The position numbers and the translations under genes were made by a program. Shown here piece by piece: positions 14,571-27,119 of a stretch of 64,000 bases of DNA. Numbering within the stretch: the first letter of the stretch is position 1; each line of letters starts with the position of its first letter. This DNA comes from Sclerurus mexicanus (taxonomy: Eukaryota; Chordata; Aves; Passeriformes; Furnariidae): NCBI GenBank assembly GCA_013396755.1, contig VWZF01000445.1, positions 1,441,134 to 1,505,133 of the forward strand, in the 5' to 3' direction. Below the pieces are notes generated by a model. That model did not search any database. It was not told where the DNA came from and saw nothing but the letters and a program-made list of their open reading frames with translations.

Positions 14571-15734
14571 CTCTATACAAGGATTTAAATGCACATACAT
14601 TTTTGGCAAATATTGTCAAGGCACTTTCTGGTGACATTTGCATATGGATGTTCTCATTTGTATACCCAGAAATTCCTGGGTGTTAAGCAGTATGCAGGTT
14701 TTAAAATTTCCTTTTTTATATTTTAACTGTGTTGTCTGCCACCAAAATGAGAAATAATAGCAGGCAAAACCCATTTTCTCGTATTGAATCTGAGGTACAG
14801 AATGGTATTTTCCCTTAAAATATCTTTTCCTCCAAAACCTGCAAGACTGAATATATGCTCTTACATGACTCTATTCTGTGAAAAGAAAAATATAAGCAAG
14901 CATTATGCAGGACGATTCATGAGAGTAATTATAAATAAATCTTCTTGTTGCCACAGCTGGAGTATAATAAACCCATAAGTCAGTTTCATGTATCTTGACC
15001 TAAGGATGCATGAACTTGTTCAGAACAGTGGTACTTTTCTAAGTATCACGCATTCAATATATCTCATTTCTCTTTTTCTCTAGACACACACAAAGAAACC
15101 CATTAAATGTTTTGGATTTAACCAATACACTTGAATATTTTTTTTTCTGTTTCCTCTGAATTCTGTCCAAAGTGAAAAGTATTTCTCAGTGGCTCAGACA
15201 GTAAACACAATAAAGAGGGAGATATTTGAAAGCATAAGAAAGTAAGAGTAACAGCAGTCCTATCTCTGACTGATGCTTCAGAGATACTAGAATTTTGCCT
15301 TCAACAGCAGCCAGAACCAGCCACCTAAAGCGGAGTGTAACAGGGAGGCATATAAACTACTTACCCTGAATACTCCTCCAGCCTCCACCAATTTGCAGCT
15401 CAGCAACTTTCTGAGCCTGAGGTGATTTCCATGTAGTCAGCAACCTCCACAGATTGGTGAGTGCTAATGGCCAGCTTAGTCCATCATTCTTAAGTATGAA
15501 GTCAGGATTGTTGATTTCCAATATGCCCCATTTTAGATTAAATTTTCTTTTTTTCCTACTTTACTGCCCAGCCCTTTAGTCATGCAATATTTTTCTGCAG
15601 TTCTGCACAATCAGCTCTCATCTTTACTACTCTGAAGAACTTAGTATCATCAGTACAAGTTTGCCAATAGTCTATATTCACCCACTGTTATAATTTCAAA
15701 ATCATTCATGGAATTTTTTTTCTCTCCCTTACCA

Positions 15735-16570
15735 ACACAGAGGTTTGGGACCTGGAGCCCAGGCCCTACTACCTGCTCCTAGAACCAGCTAACTAAATGA
15801 TGGCTGATAGTTTTGCATTCCAACTTAATGGCTGGGGAGGATTGGAGGAGATGGGACAGGGGGTGGGGTGGGATTGGGCGGGGAGGTTTTTATGGGGTTT
15901 TTGCCACATTTCTCTCCTCCAGCTGCTGTGTGTGTGCCAGCCACTGTTTGCTGGGCTGGTGGAAGCACTTGGAGGGAGCTCCCTTGGCTTGGCTCCCCAA
16001 CTCCACTTGCCCTGTGCTGTCTTCAGAGAGAGAGCAGTCACCACTACCTGGACTTGCTACAGACTCCCTGAGGGCCAACGCCACCTGAAGAGGAGTTGCT
16101 AAAACCCCTCACACCCCCAACGCTTTCAGACAAAGGATGGGGAGAGAGTCTTTACATTGTCCATGGGAAAGGTTTCATCATGTCCTTGTGGCCACCATTC
16201 CCACATGAGTTTTTCGGAACCAGCACCTCTACCTGGTCACCATCTGTGCCTCACCAGAGCCTGTGAGTGACTTTCACAGCCACTGCCTCCCAAATTACGG
16301 CATTGCCTCCGACTGTCTGTAAATATAACTGCACTGAGAGGGCAGAGGTAGGACTTGACCTGTTTGAAAGTTTTTGCTTACAGTGTTGCTGTTTGTTCTG
16401 TTCTTGTTTTTTGGGTTTATATATATATATATTTGCAGTAAAGAACTGTTATCCTTTTTCTATACATTTTCTGATTAAAGTCTCTTAATTTCAAAGGTTG
16501 TGGTCGTTTTTGTGAAGAGGCTCCCTTCCTAGTCCAAATAGACATCTTAGTTTTCTTTTAAACTGACACA
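15735..16570 (+). mobile_element. Probable solo LTR of an ERVL-like endogenous retrovirus
   Basis: Three parts recall passerine ERVL-type LTRs. These are a G-rich block ending in GGTTTTTATGGGGTTTTTGCC (about 15885-15905), a block with CAGCCACTGTTTGCTGGGCTGG and AGCACTTGGAGGGAGCTCCC, and a TATATATATTTGCAGTAAAGAACTG stretch followed by an ATTAAA polyadenylation signal and a CTTAATTTCAAAGG segment (about 16418-16497). No gag, pol or env coding sequence flanks it, so a solo LTR from recombination is the likely state. Family assignment is from pattern memory. The boundaries are approximate and I could not define a target-site duplication. Confidence 0.45.
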
Positions 16571-16764
16571 CACTTTTACAGAACATTAGGCATAAATAAA
16601 TTCATAAATTCATATTTTCAGTTTCACAGGTCTTGGCACAAAGCATTCTGGACCTGTCTCCTCTGGAAGAACTTACTATTTTAACCCCCTGTTACCTATC
16701 TTTAAATAACTATGTGCTTTTGCAAGCACCTTCCCTCTTATCCTTGGATGTCTAGTTTCATAAA

Positions 16765-17112
16765 GGGATCTTGTGGGAACTTGGCAAATGGAGGTGCTGA
16801 TCCCTTCTCCTTGGTATCCAGTGGCAGGACGTGTGGGAATTGTTCAAAGGTGTATTGTCAGGGGAGGTTTAGGCTAGACATTAGGAAACATTTTGACCAC
16901 CAAGAGGGTGGTCAAAAAGTGGAACAGGCTTCCTGAAGAAGTAGTTGATGCCCCAGACTGTCAGTGTTTAAGAGGCATTTGGACAACTAACATGCTTTAA
17001 CTTTTGGTCAGTCCCGAAGTCATCAGGCAGTTGGACTAGATGTTTCTTGTAAGTACCTTCCAGCTATGCTATTCTATTCTATTCCATTCTAATTCTATCC
17101 TATCCTATTAAA
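16765..17112 (+). mobile_element. CR1 LINE 3' end with ATTCT tail, plus strand
   Basis: This is a clear CR1 3' region. Diagnostic segments are CAGTGGCAGGACGTGTGGGAA, GTCAGGGGAGGTTTAGGCTAG, AGAGGGTGGTCAAAAAGTGG, AACAGGCTTCCTGAAGAAG, AAGAGGCATTTGGACAA and CAGGCAGTTGGACTAGATG. It ends in a degenerate ATTCT/ATCCT pentamer tail (about 17068-17110). It sits about 200 bp downstream of the probable LTR. It is moderately diverged and 5'-truncated, with no ORF. Confidence 0.87.
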
Positions 17113-20100
17113 ATATTTAGATATGTGTGTAGAGGGTATCAACTAGGTCTGCCGCAGCTCCATGCAATACCAATAGGAAGCACACCTTTCCACTGCAAAA
17201 GATGTGGAGTGACTTCCTCCTTATGGGATATTCATTCTTATGTCCATGGATTCTACTCTTCACTGTTTCAACAGATCTGCTCAGTACAGATGTCTGTCAT
17301 CAGATTTTCCCTAGTCCTCTTTAAAATCAGCGACCTATTTAATTCCTAACAAATGACAGAAACCAAGGAGTTCTGTAAGAGAGGCTCTAAACCACAGCTT
17401 AGCTGCTTTATCCCCACATTCCTCTGGAATGCTGAGGTAAATGCCATCTCATCCTGGTAACTCACTGTTGTTCATTTGGTGTCTGTTCTTAAATCAGTCA
17501 CATACTTTTGGTGATTCAAAAGTTCAAAGCAGAGCTAAGTGCAAATTATATTCTAAAGGTGTATATGTGCCTCACTCCTATTTGTAACACAGAACAGTTA
17601 TGAACATGAAGTCTTTAGATGAGCTACATCACTTCTATAAACATAAATATTTTCTAAATTAAAGTGTCTATTCAAGTAGACCTGTTGCTATACACACATT
17701 CCACACTTGATCAGTAATGTCACCTGTATAGTTCTGCTCTGGTCTTGAGGCACCAATAACCTTTAGTCCACTTAGGATTGTTTAGTCAATGAAATAAAAT
17801 CAAATGTCCAAACACAGCAGAAATGTCACTGGTGTGGGTGAACACCAGTGAATTGCATTCCGTACAGTACTGTTACCCTCTGTAAGTGTTTAGCACAAAA
17901 GCACACACAAGGAAAAAAAAAAAACAAAAATATCAAAAGCTGAAAAAATAAAATGTTTCATCAATTGGGGCAATCTTTTCTCCCAGTTAGCACATTTCAG
18001 CTGGCACAGAGTAACCCACTATGTCATGGTAACATATTCATGGACTCACTTTCTTTAGTAACAGCTCAGCTGCAGGCCATGGTTACCAATAGACCAGTAC
18101 AATCCTGATGTTTGTTTTTCCACAGTGGGAAAAAATATGAGTTCACTGTTAGAGACTGAAAGTTTTCATGCAGCAATATGAAAATTTAAGTAGATCCATT
18201 ATATACCCCTATGGATTTAGAGAGAATGCACTTCCTTGCCTCTGGAATAATTCTTGGATTCAAAAAATGTCTCTCCCTCTAATCTGTCTTTCTGGCAACA
18301 AGGCCAGCCCTTTATCATTGCCCTAATGTTGTCAATTACTTTCAGTTAATTCCAGATCTTTCTCATTAATGTCAAGAAAACATAAGCTCCTCTTTTTTCC
18401 CTGAATTCCCCTTGCAGAGGCAAGTTTTGCCTGTAGTGAAATGTGTGTCCAAATGTAGTCAGTGGGAATTGCTATGTGAGGCTGTAAACATGCTGGTTGC
18501 TCATGCTGCTTAAGACCTGAGTGGATGAATAAAAGAAGTTTCATCACTGTATGCCTCTTTTCTAACTCCATGTAGGGATTAAGCATTGTGAATTTTTTTC
18601 CATTGTAAACTAACAGGCATAATAACCCTATCAGCGTTAGTATTTTTGCACTGGTAAGTGACTTCATTGAGCAGTCTGTATCCACCTTAGACAATACACC
18701 AGGAAAAAAGAACCAAAAAACAAACCCAGAAAAAACCTCAAGCACTCAGCCAGTGCAGCGTGTGTGTTTGTGCAGGGACCTGCCTGTGCCTCCACCCAGC
18801 TGTAGCAGTCCTTGCAGCTCCACCTTCGAAGCCCATCACTTCACCCAAACCCACTCCCTCACCTCACACCACCTCCAACAACTCCCAGCTGCAAATCCTT
18901 CCCACTACTCATCAGCACCAGATTTGGCAGAAGCTTTTCTACATAAATCCATAACAGAACGCATGGTGTTGGAAGGGTGGGGACAACATATTTATTGCTT
19001 TTGCAGGGCAAAGGGGAAACTCAGAATATAAAAGCTCAGTTTTCACCATTGATCAGGAGGTGGAAAAAGTAGGACTAAAAGAAATGGTTTTACAAAGCAT
19101 TTAAGCTGCCCACCCACAGCATGTACTCAGTGTGTGTATTCAGGTCAGCATACTATTTCCTATGAGTCACGTTCAGCTGTGCCTTAGCTGCATATTTTAG
19201 TCAGAGTGATCTTTGCTGAAGCCTGTGCTGTGAGGAGGCTGGCAGTGTCCAAATTTGTTCTAGTATCCTGGAATTTGCTCCTTTGAGTGTTATGAGTCAT
19301 TATAATCCTACAGAATTAAACTGTTTCTGTGTACCATTCCCACTGAGGTAATGAAATACTTAAAAACCCCATCCATGGTACAGAATAGCAACACAGTTGT
19401 TATAGAATTAATAATACAATATTGAGGTTGGTGACATAGCTCAAATGCAGCTACACCAGCATTAACTAGCTGAGCGTTTTGCTAAGGGAAAAAGCCAAGG
19501 CTTCTTTTGGTAATGCAGTTCTCTTGTTTGCTTCAAGCTCCTTATTACGTTTCTCTCATCTAGTAGTAATATATCAGATGTGGGACAGCTGGCTGACTGG
19601 GGAAATAGTCACAGAGCTGCTCGCAAGAGACTGCTCTGCCCACAGAGGGGTGGTTGGTCACCCATGATTGCTCTGATGCCACTAGCATCTCTCAGCTTCT
19701 GATGGTTCACTGTGGGCCATGGCTTGGGTGATATATGTGACCCCTTCCCAGTTTCTCCAAGCTGAGTAACTAACAACAATGTTGTTATGTCTTCACGAGA
19801 AACAGAAGCTCCAACCCCAAATCCACCCAGAGAAATACCCATGTTTCCATCTTCCTCTAACCTAGCTTATCCTGGTCCCATGAACACTACAGAGTATACT
19901 TTGCTGAAAATTAGCTGCTTATGAGTTCCCTGTGTCTGTAAGGCTTGCCCAGCCCTTTGAAAACCCAAGCCCAAGGACTTCAATACGCCCGCTGTTGCAG
20001 TAACAAGTTGCATAGTTAAGAGATGCTTTTTCATCTTACCGTTCATAAGTCCAACCTGTAATGCCTGTGATGGATGACGGATGCCACAGCCCCAAGGGAC

Positions 20101-21417
20101 AGTGAAGCTCCAAAGCATCTTCCACAGTAAGTACAGAAGGGGAAGAACCAGGAACAGCAGAGCAAAGGGGAAGACCAAACAGTTTACAAGATGTTTTTCC
20201 TGTGACCAGTAAGCTCATGCCTGTCACTGCAGGATCGAGTCCCTTACTCAGCCTTGACTGCATACACAGGGAGGAGCAGCAGAATGACTCCCCACACCCA
20301 GCAACCATTTCACCAGAGGCAGAACAATTTACTGACTATGTTTTAAATGGGTAGGCTCATCACTTGGGATTACAATTAACATTGGAAGGAGATCCAAGCA
20401 GTTGTAAAAGTTTAAAGGGATGCCTGTCATGTAATATTCTCTTCAACTTGAATTATATCAAAAATCTGGAGCATATGCCTAATAAGTAAGAGCAGAATTA
20501 ATCCCCTAGCTGTCAGCACAACTGCTCAGAAATGGTGACTTACATCTAATGGCATTTTTTTTGAAGGCTGGTTGCAATCAGTTAGCTTCTGCCCTGGCTC
20601 ACACAGAGAGGAACCATGGCTGCGATGTGAGATTACGTATCAACACTACAGGGGCATTTACACTTGTGTTAAAATACTTAAAGCTGAATGGAGTCAACAC
20701 CTCCAGATTCACAGACAGTAGTGCAAAATGAGAGCATGGAACCAGCATTATTCCTGAGAATAAAGTTTCTTTAATGCTCTCCTCTTCCCAGTAGCACAGT
20801 TCATATTCATTTCCTTTTGATCCTGGATCCAGCATCCCAGCCACCACCACAAACTGGCCAGGCCATACCACACCATAGCAACGAAAGCCAGGTAAGAGAC
20901 TTCACAGGCTTGTTTTGGGGTTTTTCAAGGAACCTATGACACCTCCCAATACGGGATGTTATGATAAGAGGAGTTACTAGAGAGTATAAGCTCATATGTT
21001 TGTAGGGTCTTCTTAATAGTGTTATGTTTCCTAAGACATTATAAGAGTGAAGCAGTCTAACCATCCTAGAAAAGGCTTTCTGATTTTTCTTGCCTTTTTC
21101 TCCTAGATGAAAGGGATTTATTTTTCTGGCTTAATGTCTATTTCCATACCGAGGCCTGTGGGATGTAAGTGCATGAGTTTTATTAGCTCTGTTTCCTCAA
21201 ATGCAGGTCAGTAGCAAAAGATCATATCCCCACATGCTACTTGCTTGAGTTAATATTGCAGTAAAATAAGAGACTTTTAATCCAGGAAATACTTCCTACA
21301 GTAAGCTAGTGTAATATTTTAGGCCTACAATTGCAGACTCATTTGTACCAATTCTCAAAATGAGGATTTTCATTAATGAGAAATTGTTGAAAAAAAGAAC
21401 TGTGTCCAACTAAATGG
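17113..21417. other. Non-coding interval, no gene recognised
   Basis: No recognisable exon, RNA gene or mobile element was found. It contains a perfect 10-bp-stem hairpin at 17826-17851 and a short A-rich run near 17911-17925. An isolated good splice-donor match (CAG|GTAAGA at about 20889-20896) has no supporting exon. The open frames are short and of chance type. Confidence 0.5.
17826..17851. repeat. Perfect inverted repeat (10-bp stem, 6-nt loop)
   Basis: TCACTGGTGT at 17826-17835 is the exact reverse complement of ACACCAGTGA at 17842-17851, separated by GGGTGA. It could fold in DNA or RNA. No U-tract or known RNA family features flank it. Confidence 0.9.
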
Positions 21418-21510
21418 AGATGGTCCTGTGCAGGGCCAGGAGTTGGACTCAATGATCCTTGTGGGTCCCTTCCAACTCAGTATATTCTGTGACTCTGTGA
21501 TTCTGTGAAT
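21418..21510 (+). mobile_element. CR1 LINE extreme 3' end, plus strand
   Basis: The short fragment carries the typical CR1 terminal blocks: CTGTGCAGGGCCAGGAGTTG, GACTCAATGATCCTTGTGGG and TCCCTTCCAACTCAG. It ends in a TTCTGTGACTCTGTGATTCTGTG tail. About 90 bp remain of a heavily 5'-truncated insertion. It is only slightly diverged from the motifs I know, so it is probably one of the younger CR1 copies here. Confidence 0.88.
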
Positions 21511-21859
21511 TATAAGTCACAATCAGTCTTTGCACTAAGATGTATCAACTCAGATTTGCGTTCATTCCTAGTGTTGTAAAACCACACCTCATGGCTAACT
21601 TGGCCCACTCTGCTCTTCTGCACACTCAGAAATCCATTTGTTCCAATAGGGCCTGCTGAGGTCCACAGTAACTTTTCCAAGTGAATGAAATAAAGCTGGT
21701 GAGAGCAGCCTCTCCCCACATGTCGCACCAGACTATATTAGATATAAATGTTGTATTCATATTGAAAAACCTGTCCTATATTTTTTCAAAAATGTCTTTT
21801 ATTAAACCCCTTCTACATGCACTGATTGGTACTTTTAATAATGTACTCAGGTTTTCTCC

Positions 21860-22040
21860 CATCAATCATCAATAAAATGGCCCTTTTTTTTTTCATTATT
21901 ATTGAAGGATTAGCTCCACCATCCAGCACTAATTAGGGAGGAGGATTGATTAAAAAGGCAGCATTTCATTGAACAATCATTATTCCTCTTTTTTTGCCAG
22001 GTTAAGGCAGGCTTCTGACATTATTTTTATATAACCTAGC
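21860..22040. promoter_or_regulatory. AT-rich candidate conserved enhancer
   Basis: The block combines a palindromic homeodomain-type site CTAATTAG (21929-21936), a PBX/HOX-like TTGATTAA (21946-21953), ATCAATCATCAAT near 21861-21873, and a SOX-like GAACAATCATTATT near 21973-21986. It has no repeat signature or ORF. Dense developmental transcription-factor cores in a gene desert beside a neural gene fit an enhancer, but this is inference from motif density only. Confidence 0.25.
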
Positions 22041-23700
22041 CCTGAGAGATGGAAGCAACATCCTGCAGAGAGCAGAAACGACTTGCTTAGGAATACATCT
22101 ATAAACCTGACAAGAATCAGCATCCAGAGACTGCTCCAACTCCTGTCCGCAGTCTTTAAAGTTTTCAGCTGAAGTATAGTGAAAATGAGTTTCTGCAGTG
22201 CTGGATCCTAACCAGATAGAAAAGTGGGTACTGCGGGTTTTCAGTCAGGAATCTTCAACAAAAAGCAACACCAAAAAAACCCTCCCTTGCTTTTATTTGA
22301 TAAAAGCAACTGTAGGAACTGTCTGTGTGAGGAGAGTAAGAACTATGTTATTTTCCCTGGCATTGAGAGTGCAAATGAAAGCTTCCAGCCAGCAGTTTTG
22401 CTAATAGGAATTGATTTAATGTTAGAAGTGGTCTCTGTGGCATCCTGGGAATGCAAGCTAGGGAGGGCTCGCCCACTACAGCTGAACCTGCATTTAATCC
22501 AAGTGAGTGCAAAAAGGATAAACTAAGGGACTCAGACTAGGCACAGACACCCAGCACCTTCCCTCTCCCTCAGAAGTGAGAAAGTTGAAGTTGAAATCTG
22601 GACATCTGGCCAGAAATCACACAGCGGCGATATCTTTGTAGCAGATTGAAGCAATCCCAGAAGAGACAAGTCCACTCCTTGGTATGTGCCATTGTGTTTG
22701 TACAATATGGGTTAGAAAGGGGCCCACAATAGAAAATATGGGTATCAGTTTGGCCTAGACATACCACTAGCTTGAGAAGATGAAGGTAGACAACATAAAC
22801 TCCTGGGCAGTATTTGTGTTCACTTCAAGTTACCTGAACTTGGAGCTGGTTGGGAGGAGGGCAGAGGCATGAAGGAATGATTTTCCTAGGAAATAGTTCC
22901 TGACAAACACAGAGGTGGCCAGAAGAGCTGCTCCAGCTACAGGAGGACCCAGAAGCCTCTTCTGAAGTAGAGGTAGACTGAAGGAGGAATAAAAAATAGA
23001 TCTTTCTAGGAAATGAGATGAGTTCATAAGGAGGTCTTGCATTATTTCATAAGGACCAGGGACCTGAAGGGGAATCCACCTTAGACCAGTAACTCCCATA
23101 AGCTGTACTAAGTCCTGACAGCATTCTGAAAAATCCCTCAAAGGTCTCTTCCCTTGGGTCAGTGGGTCTTCACAAAAAAAGAGAAAAGCCTGGACACTTG
23201 TGGTAGCTTTATTTCAGGGTTTAGCCCAGGCATGACTGCACTGCAGTTTATTGTTTGTTCAACCATACAGCAGGAAATTCTCTCTCTCTCTCTTTCTGAC
23301 ACAGAGCAGGTATCCAGGAAAGGACCAGAGATATTCTAAATACGTAGAAAAAGGGTAAATAGAAAGACCAGCAAGTTTTGCCTGAAAATAGGAGTTAAAA
23401 TGAACAGGTATGCTGTCCCCTGTGTGTGTCCACTGCTAAAGACCACAGAAGCCCAATTTCCAACAGGGCTTACATAACATTACCACAATACTTAACTATT
23501 AATAGAAGCAATTTCTATCTGGATTGATGGGAAAATACCACAACATAGATTATTTCATTGATTTTAAGAAAAAGTGTAAAAATTAATTTCATCAGGGTTA
23601 AGGAAGAGCAGCTTTTCAAGACTTTCCTCATTTCTACACTTCCTAAAAGCAAGGTCCCCTCCCTTGGCCTCACCTTCTGTTTGAGTCTTCATCCTCTCTC

Positions 23701-23750
23701 AAACCAAACCAAACCAAACCAAACCAAACCAAACCAAACCAAACCAAACC
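23701..23750. repeat. (AAACC)10 pentanucleotide microsatellite
   Basis: There are ten perfect tandem copies of AAACC with no interruption. An open frame through it reads as a QTKPN-type repeat, which is a by-product of the microsatellite rather than a protein. Confidence 0.97.
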
Positions 23751-26700
23751 ACCCTCGCCTTTTGCTGGCTCAGGCAACCAGAGGTCAGAGGAATGGAGAC
23801 ATAAGGGTCCTAGTGTTCACATTTTCCTTAGGATGTGCTCTGAGTCTGTCTGTAGGTGGTAAGTAAACCAAGACCATTTAATTCCGTTTTCTACCCTCAG
23901 AAGAATTTAAAAACTTGCTGAGATCACAATTTGCCATCATTTTGACACTGCTCCCACTGTCTTCAATGCACCTCCAGTGATTCACAGATTCTCTGCTATT
24001 TCTCTCCAAACCTCAATATCTTTTCCAGAGCTGTTTCTTTCTCAAGAAATCCCAGCACATTAGCTCCACCTCTCTGCAAGGCTCCTCAAGAAAGTTCTTT
24101 TTTATAAAACATTGGCCCCGATAACTGCAAATGAAAGACAAATTCAGCAGATAAATGAGCTGGATATTATTTTATTGTAATTTAAACAATCATTTTTGAA
24201 GTGTGTAAGATTATATAGAACATGTAATCAGAGCCAAGAGATGTCACTGAATAATACATGACATGCTATAAATTAAGGAAAGAATGATTATACGTAATAA
24301 AAAGAATAAGAAATTTCTTCTTGCAGGAAGAAGAGGAACCACATTATTACTGAGCAGAGAGCGATAAAAATCACCTCCTTATGAATAAAGCAATGGAAAA
24401 AGGAAACACCAGAGAGAGTGGAAACAACCAAGGAAGGCTTGGCCAGGACTTAGTAAGCAAAGCCAGGGGCTTATAACTCTTCCAAACACAGCAGTGCAGT
24501 GATGCTCACAAATAATTTATTCCACAACCGAAGCATGAACTATTGATGAATATTTCTTGTTTTTCAAAGGGTTTTGCTTCCTACAACTTCTTGGCTAATG
24601 AAAAAAACCTGGCATAATGATGAGCTGAGGAGCATGAGCCAACAGTAGAGCAACTTCCTCTATGCCAGTTTTACTGACCCTGCATCAGGGATCCTGGAGC
24701 AGGGTTCCTCATCAGGCCTGACATTGTGCTCAAAGACACCACTGCTCTACCCACAAAGTTATCTCATTCCAACTCAGCTAATGGGGCAAAAGTGCATTCT
24801 TTCCATGGAAATTTAGGCCTCCACTGTCTCCTATATTGAGCAGCTGCATAATAAAAGAAATTGCCTGTGTTCAACCACCCACAGTAACTACTCACTGTAG
24901 ATATGATCATCAGCCACCCAGGTATGATGATACTTCTAAGGAGGTGAATGTGAGTGAATGTGACAGCCTAGTAGCACCAACACTCAGAAGCTTCTAACTT
25001 GTAAGGATAGTCTTTATTACTGCCTTATACCCCCAAAGAAACCATGAGAGACTTTATCTTGTGCCCTGTAACCAGATTTAGTGATGGTCAAACAAAAGTT
25101 CACATAGAGTTGAACCACTTCACACAGCTTAGAGGAAAAAGACCAGAAACATAAAGATACCACCATACTGAGGATGAAGCAGCAACCTCACTGTGACTCC
25201 TGTTCTGTGGTCTGAGCCTCCTTTGCCTCGCAGAATGAAAAATATGGTGGTGTCCCTACTCTAGCCAGGAATTCTGCCACAAAGGTGAATGACGGAGTCA
25301 GATTTGGTAGTGCAAAGGGGTGTTTTGTGCAAGCCTTAGTGACTATCCAGAGTGCGAGGCAGTGGAGAATCAGGCTGGATTTGAAAACTTCCACTGGAAA
25401 TCAGACAAAATTAAGCTCCGGCTAAAGACAAACCATGTTATTTCCAGAATAGATGTCTAGGTAAAAACGTGCCTTCAGCTACAAAAATCACCCTCTCACT
25501 AGTTTAATCATCTTCTTATACCTATGCACTGTTACGACCATCCTATCCTGTAATATGCCAGCCCTTCACAAGTATTTCAGCATAGGGACAACAGTCTTTC
25601 AATTGCTTTCTTTCTTGACAGCCAGCGCGAGAAAAAAACCCTATTAGTTTGCAGCTTGGGATGGGAGTAGGAGGCAAAAGGGCTGCAGCGCTCACTGAAG
25701 AAAAGCTGGGTCAGCAGCCTGAGCCTGGCATCGAGCTGGGCTCCCAGCTATTCTGCCTGGGTGGAGAAGCAAGTTCCCCAAATCCAAGAATATAGGATTT
25801 TGCAATACGCAAAATAAGCGTTTGTTGGCTGGGTTTTTGTTGTTTGAGTTTTTTTCCAGTGGTGTGACTTCTGAAGAGAGAAATGCCCCGTCAACCAGGA
25901 AAGAAATTATGTTACCACAGCAATTTAGCATGCAGGATTGATTTCTAAATGAAATATGCAGTCTTAACATCATGTCCCGAGTGTTTTTATGTGCAATACA
26001 TACTTCTCCATACTTTCTTCATTATAAAACATTAGTTCTTTCAACTTCTACAGCTATGGCCCCTGATGGCTGAATATCCATTTTTCCTTCACTATCTCTT
26101 TACAGTGTAACATGTCCGGCAGGCTATGGGCTAAGTGCTCTGCTCTTTCCTCCCCCAGAATGCTGGGGTACTTTTCCAATAAACAAAAAAATATCTGCAT
26201 TAAGACCTGCACCTTGCTTCATACATTCATCACATCTCCAAATTCTGCTGTGCTCTCCCTTGGCACCTGTGAGTTCAGGTTTAGTTTTCCAGCTGCTCTC
26301 ATTTTCCTTGGTGTAAACGTTGAAGCAACCATTGCAAAACCCTCCCAGTTTGTGCTGCTGTAAGGAGAGTAATTGACAGTCTTCAGTGGATGAAACTTCA
26401 GAGAGTTTATTGTTTATTATTTTGGGCAGAATTTATAGTTTATTATTTGTTACAGAGTAGTCTAGACAAATTTTTCAATGATGATTATTCAAAAATAATA
26501 ATCTTCATTAGAAAATAATTCAATCCTATTTAGAAAATTAAATTCTATGAAGGCGATGTCCTACATCCAAGCAAGAATTTCTAGCAAAAAGAGCTTTTTC
26601 GCCTACTTCAAGTGAGACTTGCAATCTTAAACCTTACAGTCACAGAAATGCATGAGCTCAGACAAGTAGCTTGCAAATTCTGCTTCTCTCCAAGGTGACT

Positions 26701-27119
26701 GAAACTTTCATTTAAAAGATAAGAAGAAAAGCTGGAAATTGTCTTTTCTGACAAGCTGTATTTACAGACTTTTTTTTTTTTTTAAATCTACCTTTTTCAT
26801 AGTTGGCTTGCAAGTTAAAAACATTGAGAATACCTTGCAAATATTAATGCAAATATTAATTTATTTAAGCATTTTTGAAAGACTCAATGTCATGTAATGC
26901 CTAAAGAGACCCATTAACCACTCCTTGAAATTTTTAATGTTTTTAAATACCTGTGATCTTGAGAACCCTCTCCTGTTTTTCTCCATCTCTCCTTGCTAAA
27001 TATTTTAGATTAAATTCTGTTGGTAAAGCCCAGTAAATCAAAGAGGCTACAAACAAAGTTTAATAGGTGAGTTATCCTTCTCAATATTATTCTGCACTTA
27101 CCTAGTCTCTTTCAGTAGA

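Larger units (their letters stand above)
21511..27119. other. Non-coding interval, no gene recognised
   Basis: No coding exon was recognised. It contains an AT-rich candidate regulatory block at 21860-22040, a (TC)n run at 23279-23294, the (AAACC)10 microsatellite at 23701-23750, an AT-rich block at about 24160-24310, and a duplicated GTTTATTATTT-type segment at 26404-26455 followed by a T14 run at 26770-26783. Open frames are short and show no family resemblance. Confidence 0.5.

Noticed and set aside
18332..18745. 137-codon minus-strand open frame
   Set aside because: It has a hydrophobic and aromatic N-terminus from T-rich DNA but no family features or splice context.
20885..20897. Strong isolated splice donor CCAG|GTAAGA
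   Set aside because: No upstream open frame with coding character or matching acceptor was seen. Single donor matches of this quality are expected by chance every few kilobases.
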